From positions 1 to 64,000 of the forward strand of contig JAIUOO010000021.1 of assembly GCA_020161695.1 (NCBI GenBank): a stretch of DNA of 64,000 nt. The letters are read 5' to 3'. Of this stretch, positions 60,300 to 64,000 are shown piece by piece. This DNA comes from Pseudomonadota bacterium. GTDB lineage: Bacteria > Pseudomonadota > Alphaproteobacteria > Rhizobiales > Phreatobacteraceae. Made by a program: the position numbers and the translations under genes. Every line of letters begins with the position of its first letter. Within the stretch, counting starts at the first letter, position 1. Below the pieces are notes generated by a model that worked only from the letters and a program-made list of their open reading frames with translations, was not told the origin of the DNA and did not search any database.

Positions 60300-61181
60300 T
60301 TAGCGCTTGCCCGCCCGCTTGAGCAGCCGTTCGGCGCGGGTGAGGTGAGGGCGGTCGAACATCTCGCCGTTGATATTGACGACGCCGGCTGACGGGTTGG
60401 CCGCGAAGGCCGCAACCACGGCCTCCGCCTCGGCGATCGCCTCCGGCGTCGGCGAGAATACGGCGTTGATGACCGGCACCTGCGCCGGGTGGATCGCCAT
60501 CTTGCCGGTGAAGCCGTCGCGCCGGGCCTCCTCGCATTCGCGCGTCAGGCCCTCGGTGTCGCGGAAGGCCGGGAATACGGTGTCGATGGGCTGGACCCCG
60601 GCTGCGACCGCGCCGAACAGGCAGAGCGAGCGGGCGATGCGGAACGGCTCGGTGTGGCGGCCGTCCGGCGCGCGGTTGGTTTCCGCGCCGATGTCGGCGG
60701 ACAGATCCTCGGCGCCCCAGGTTAGGCCGGACAGGCGCGGGCTCGCGCCCTCGTAGGTGCCGAGGCTGAACACGGCCTTCGCCGTCTCCGTGGCGACGAC
60801 GACGATCTTGATGGTCTGGTCGTCGATACCCGCAACGGCCTCGCGCGCGGTCAGCTTGGCGTCGAGATGGGAGACGTCGCGCCCGCCCTCGGCCTTCGGC
60901 AGCATGATCGCGTCCGGCCTGACGCCGACGACCGCGTCGAGGTCGGCATCGGTGAGGCCGGTATCGAGCGCGTTGACGCGCACCATGAGCAGCGGCCGGT
61001 TTTTCGTCGGCACATGCCGGGCGAGGAAGGCGCGGGCCATCTCGCGGGCTGCCGGCTTGTTGGCGGCGGCGACCGAATCCTCGAGGTCGAGGATCAACGC
61101 GTCGGCACCGCTTTCGAGACCCTTGCCGAGCTTCTTTTCCGAATCCGCCGGCACGAACAGCATCGAGCGCATCGCGGTCAC
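60300..61181 (-). CDS. HpcH/HpaI-family CoA ester lyase (CitE/malyl-CoA lyase-like)
   Basis: This family cleaves or forms acyl-CoA such as malyl- or citramalyl-CoA. The GTG at 61181 (293 residues) overlaps the MaoC gene stop by four bases; the ATG at 61172 is a possible start. SMLFVPADSEKKLGKGLESGADALILDLEDSV opens it (quoted in two parts by the reader) and the Mg-binding Glu/Asp region LTWGAEDLSADIGAETNR is present. With the MaoC gene it resembles malyl-/mesaconyl-CoA type pairs. Confidence 0.88.
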   Translation of the reverse strand: MTAMRSMLFVPADSEKKLGKGLESGADALILDLEDSVAAANKPAAREMARAFLARHVPTKNRPLLMVRVNALDTGLTDADLDAVVGVRPDAIMLPKAEGGRDVSHLDAKLTAREAVAGIDDQTIKIVVVATETAKAVFSLGTYEGASPRLSGLTWGAEDLSADIGAETNRAPDGRHTEPFRIARSLCLFGAVAAGVQPIDTVFPAFRDTEGLTRECEEARRDGFTGKMAIHPAQVPVINAVFSPTPEAIAEAEAVVAAFAANPSAGVVNINGEMFDRPHLTRAERLLKRAGKR

Positions 61182-61672
61182 TCCGGCCGCTTCAGGACGA
61201 GCGACTGGCGCAGGCACTCGGCCACCAGCTTGTCGTTCTGGTTGAAGGCGCGGTGATGGAACTCCACGACGCCCATGGTTGGCCGCGACTTCGATTCGCG
61301 CTTGGCGACGATCGTGCTCTCGCAGTGGATCGTGTCGTTCTCGAACAGCGGGTGGGGGAATTTCACGTCGGTCATGCCGAGATTGGCGAACAGCGTGCCG
61401 TTTGTGGTGTCCGGCACCGAAATGCCGATCAGCAGGCCGAGCGTGAACAGCGAGTTCATCAGCGGCTGGCCCCATTCGGAAGCCTCAGAGAACTGCCGGT
61501 CGATATGCAGGGGCTGCGGGTTCATTGTCAGCGTGGAGAACAGCATGTTGTCCATCTGCGTGACCGAGCGGGTGATGCGGTGCTGGATCACCTGGCCGAC
61601 GGCGAAATCGTCGAAGTAGATGCCGCCGCGCTGATGGCGGCGGACGTCCGGGATCGCGGCGGTGTCGGCCAT
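61178..61672 (-). CDS. MaoC-like dehydratase (mesaconyl-CoA hydratase-like)
   Basis: The 164-residue hot-dog-fold protein has the hydratase motif NPQPLHIDRQFSEASEWG (about 51-68), with the catalytic Asp-His pair (D, H) in the family pattern. Single-domain MaoC next to a CitE-type lyase suggests hydration of an enoyl-CoA followed by C-C cleavage. It starts at 61672 and is divergent from the next gene. Confidence 0.88.
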   Translation of the reverse strand: MADTAAIPDVRRHQRGGIYFDDFAVGQVIQHRITRSVTQMDNMLFSTLTMNPQPLHIDRQFSEASEWGQPLMNSLFTLGLLIGISVPDTTNGTLFANLGMTDVKFPHPLFENDTIHCESTIVAKRESKSRPTMGVVEFHHRAFNQNDKLVAECLRQSLVLKRPE

Positions 61673-61767
61673 GGCCTGGTTCCCCTTAGGTCAGCTCGTT
61701 ACGATTTCGTTTACCATAATGAAGCACCATTAACGTCAGAGGGGCTTCCCCTCGGGACATAGCCGAG

Positions 61768-62832
61768 ATGTTTCTCTTCCGCTCATCAGCCGAACCGCAG
61801 AGCAGACCCACGACGGCCGCCGAGGCCGGGGTCAGCCGCGTCGTGTCGGCGATCCAGACGGCGGCCCAGAAGACCGGCGCCGGCTTCGACTATCTCCTGC
61901 GCACGGCCCAGCGCGAATCGAGCCTCCAGCCGACCGCGCAGGCGCCCTCGTCTTCGGCACGCGGCCTGTTCCAGTTCATCGATTCGACCTGGCTGACCAT
62001 GATGCGCGAGGAAGGCCGCAATCTCGGCCTCTCGCGCTATGCCGAGCAGATCGGACGCGACGGCTCGGGCCGCCCGACCGTCGCCGATCCGGCCGCGCGG
62101 CAGCAGATCCTGGCGCTGCGCGACGATCCCGCCGTCTCCGCCCTGATGGCCGGCGCCTTCACCAACCGGAATGCCGCGGAACTGCGCTCCGCGACCGGGC
62201 GCGACCCGACCGAGGGCGAGCTCTACATGGCGCATTTCCTCGGTTCCGGTGGCGCTTCGCGCCTGATCAACCTGAACCAGACCAATCCGCAGGCGACCGC
62301 CGCGCGCATGTTCCCGGACGCCGCCGGTGCGAATCGCCGCATCTTCTTCGATCAGGGCCGGCCGCGGACCATCGCCGAGGTCTACGGCGTGCTCTCGTCC
62401 GGACGGACCTCCACGGTCGCCGCGACGACCGGCACCACCCAGACGGCTGCGGCGGCCGCGGCGCCGTCGCTGGAAACCGAGCCGGCCTCGGCCGGCTGGT
62501 CAGCCGTGCCACGGATCAATGCCGATCCGGGCCGTCCCTTCCACTCGATGTTCTCCGGCAATGGCGGGCCCATCAACGCCTTCGTCGCGGCGACCTGGAC
62601 CGCGCTCGGGCGGGGCAATCAGGCCGGCGCGCCGCGCGTCAATCTGGCGACGGCGCTGACGCCGCCTTCGGCGACTTCGGGCGGAGCGCAGGCCCCGGCG
62701 GCCACCGGCGCGCCGGCTTCGGCGCAGCAGGCCGTCGGCGGGCCGTTCTACCCGGTTCAGGTCCAGACCGTCCGGCGCGCGGGGCCGCTCGACCTGTCGC
62801 AATATCTGCGGCCGGACGTGCGCGGCCGCTGA
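61768..62832 (+). CDS. Lytic transglycosylase-domain protein
   Basis: This 354-residue protein lacks a normal signal peptide but has a lysozyme-like transglycosylase domain (about 30-200) with the likely catalytic Glu50 (TAQRESSLQPTAQ) and GLFQFIDSTW. The rest (about 210-354) is Ala/Thr/Pro-rich. It resembles alphaproteobacterial flagellar-type muramidases with delayed export. Another role in envelope remodelling is possible. Confidence 0.8.
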   Translation: MFLFRSSAEPQSRPTTAAEAGVSRVVSAIQTAAQKTGAGFDYLLRTAQRESSLQPTAQAPSSSARGLFQFIDSTWLTMMREEGRNLGLSRYAEQIGRDGSGRPTVADPAARQQILALRDDPAVSALMAGAFTNRNAAELRSATGRDPTEGELYMAHFLGSGGASRLINLNQTNPQATAARMFPDAAGANRRIFFDQGRPRTIAEVYGVLSSGRTSTVAATTGTTQTAAAAAAPSLETEPASAGWSAVPRINADPGRPFHSMFSGNGGPINAFVAATWTALGRGNQAGAPRVNLATALTPPSATSGGAQAPAATGAPASAQQAVGGPFYPVQVQTVRRAGPLDLSQYLRPDVRGR

Positions 62833-62957
62833 TCCCGCCGGCGATCCCCGACCCGTTAATTTTCGTGGTGAACGCTTTGTTAAGCGCGTCGCTCTAGCCT
62901 TCCTGCAGGCGGGTTTTCCGCCACCTCCCGAGTAGCTCGCCTCAGGTTCCTGTTCCG

Positions 62958-64000
62958 ATGATCGTGCGGCATTTCCTGCGCTGGATCCAAACCGCATCGG
63001 CGGGCGACCGGGCAGATGCGACCTCTGCTCTCGCCCGTGCCTATCTCCACTCGGATCTCTCGGTCGACGACCGCGCCGCCGCCGAATCGGCCATGGTCAC
63101 GCTGCTCGACGACCCGTCGCCGCTGGTGCGCCGGGCGCTCGCGGATGCCTTCGCGACCGCCGAGGACGCGCCGCACAGCGTGCTGATCGGGCTGTTGCAG
63201 GATCAGCCGGAGATCGCCGGTCTCGTGGCGCGCCATTCGCCGCTGCTGCTCGATGCCGAACTGGTCGATCTCGTCGGCTCGGGCGAACCGCTGGTGCAAT
63301 ATGCCATCGCCCAGCGCGACGACCTGCCGGCGCCGGTCTGCGCCGCCATTGCCGAAGTCGGCTGCCTCGAGGCCTGCCTCGCGCTGGTCACGCTCGACGC
63401 CGACATTCCCGCCTTCTCGATCGACCGGATCGTCGAGCGCTTCGGCGACGACGGCGACATCCGCGAGGCGCTGTTCGCTCGCGAAGACCTGTCCCCCGGG
63501 GCGCGGCAGGCGCTGGTCGTCAAGCTGTCGTCGGCGCTCTCCGCCTTCGTCGCAGGGCGCGAATGGCTCGCCGCCGACCGTGCCGACCGCATCGTCCGCG
63601 AGGCGTCCGAAAAAGCGACCGTGGTGATTGCCGCCGGTTGCGGCGGGGAGGGGCTGATGCCGCTGGTGCGGCACCTGCGCCTGTCGGGCCAGCTGACCAC
63701 CGGCCTCGTGCTGCGCGCTCTGCTCTCCGGCCATGTCCGGCTGTTCGAGGAGGCGCTGGCGGAACTGTCGGGTCTCGGCGTCCGCCGGGCCGCCGGCTTT
63801 GTCCACGACCGGCGCGGGGCAGGCTTCCGCGCCCTCTACGACAAGGCGGGTCTGCCGCTCTCGGCCTATCCGGCCTTCCGCGCCGCGCTCGATGCCTGGC
63901 ACGACGATGGCGCCGGCGCGTTCCGCGGCGGCGACGCGCAGCTGCGCCGCCGCATGGTGGAGCGCGTGCTGACCGCCTATGCGCCCCTGGCGCCGACCGA
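62958..64000 (+). CDS. DUF2336 domain protein, truncated by the window end
   Basis: An open frame from the ATG at 62958 runs to the end of the window with no stop, at least 347 residues. It is helical and contains the repeated helical-pair pattern (DPSPLVRRALADAFATAEDAP, and similar HEAT-like units) typical of DUF2336 proteins of Hyphomicrobiales. No catalytic motif is visible. The lytic transglycosylase gene ends 125 bp upstream. Function unknown. Confidence 0.8.
   Translation, partial: MIVRHFLRWIQTASAGDRADATSALARAYLHSDLSVDDRAAAESAMVTLLDDPSPLVRRALADAFATAEDAPHSVLIGLLQDQPEIAGLVARHSPLLLDAELVDLVGSGEPLVQYAIAQRDDLPAPVCAAIAEVGCLEACLALVTLDADIPAFSIDRIVERFGDDGDIREALFAREDLSPGARQALVVKLSSALSAFVAGREWLAADRADRIVREASEKATVVIAAGCGGEGLMPLVRHLRLSGQLTTGLVLRALLSGHVRLFEEALAELSGLGVRRAAGFVHDRRGAGFRALYDKAGLPLSAYPAFRAALDAWHDDGAGAFRGGDAQLRRRMVERVLTAYAPLAPT

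Overview
The window is ordinary, gene-dense chromosome (about two thirds G+C) from an alphaproteobacterium, most likely of the order Hyphomicrobiales (Rhizobiales). The evidence is the gene order fabF-mltG-yicC-gmk, the lptF-lptG-lptD-surA-pdxA-rsmA run, a single long bifunctional RelA/SpoT protein, a yheS-type ABC-F gene, frequent GTG/TTG starts with 4-bp stop/start overlaps, and short palindromic elements in 3' intergenic spaces. The genus cannot be fixed from the sequence alone. I saw no tRNA, rRNA, CRISPR array, prophage, insertion sequence or plasmid-type gene.

Layout. 1-4.3 kb: fatty acid synthesis (fabF), peptidoglycan chain-length control (mltG), yicC and gmk on the plus strand. 4.3-12.1 kb: a tight minus-strand operon lptF-lptG-lptD-surA-pdxA-rsmA that combines LPS transport to the outer membrane, an outer-membrane chaperone, vitamin B6 synthesis and rRNA dimethylation. 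12.3-16.4 kb: pepA, the DNA polymerase III chi subunit, an MFS carrier and a WYL-domain regulator with a clear inverted repeat in front of it. 16.4-20.4 kb: ABC-F ATPase, aquaporin, a Tyr/Pro/Arg-rich secreted protein and ndk. 20.5-26.7 kb: a molybdopterin oxidoreductase, purM-purN and a malic enzyme with a phosphotransacetylase-like tail. 26.8-35.9 kb: an EAL protein, Slt-type lytic transglycosylase, dapA, smpB, a VOC protein, an exported superoxide dismutase, a family-5 uracil-DNA glycosylase and a NYN-domain protein. 36-43.2 kb: an orphan TTT solute-binding protein, rpoZ, rel/spoT, pyrE, a DUF3592-like protein, acpS, a secreted Tyr-rich protein and an AEC carrier. 43.3-50.5 kb: an IlvD/Edd dehydratase, a gamma-glutamylcyclotransferase-like protein, cfa, acylphosphatase, a VapBC/FitAB-type toxin-antitoxin pair, DinB, lipB, an isolated FliN/SpoA protein and a MarR-GNAT fusion. 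50.7-56.7 kb: ruvX, a UPF0173 hydrolase, folE, an IscU-like scaffold coupled to yidD, a periplasmic ClpP-fold protein and thrS. 56.8-64 kb: two exported proteins of unknown role, a nitroreductase/flavin-reductase pair, a MaoC/CitE-like pair, a flagellar-type muramidase and a truncated DUF2336 protein that runs off the end.

Most genes are housekeeping: cell envelope (mltG, lptDFG, surA, slt, cfa), nucleotide and (p)ppGpp metabolism (gmk, ndk, purMN, pyrE, rel, rpoZ), translation and RNA quality control (rsmA, smpB, thrS, yicC) and cofactors (pdxA, lipB, acpS, folE). The accessory parts are small. The most informative are the toxin-antitoxin pair with a 15-bp perfect inverted repeat around its promoter, regulator genes preceded by exact palindromes, four copies of a two-hairpin palindromic element placed after stop codons, and a 14-bp tandem repeat that duplicates the aquaporin stop codon. 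I did not find a large undescribed system; the findings are local observations ranked accordingly.
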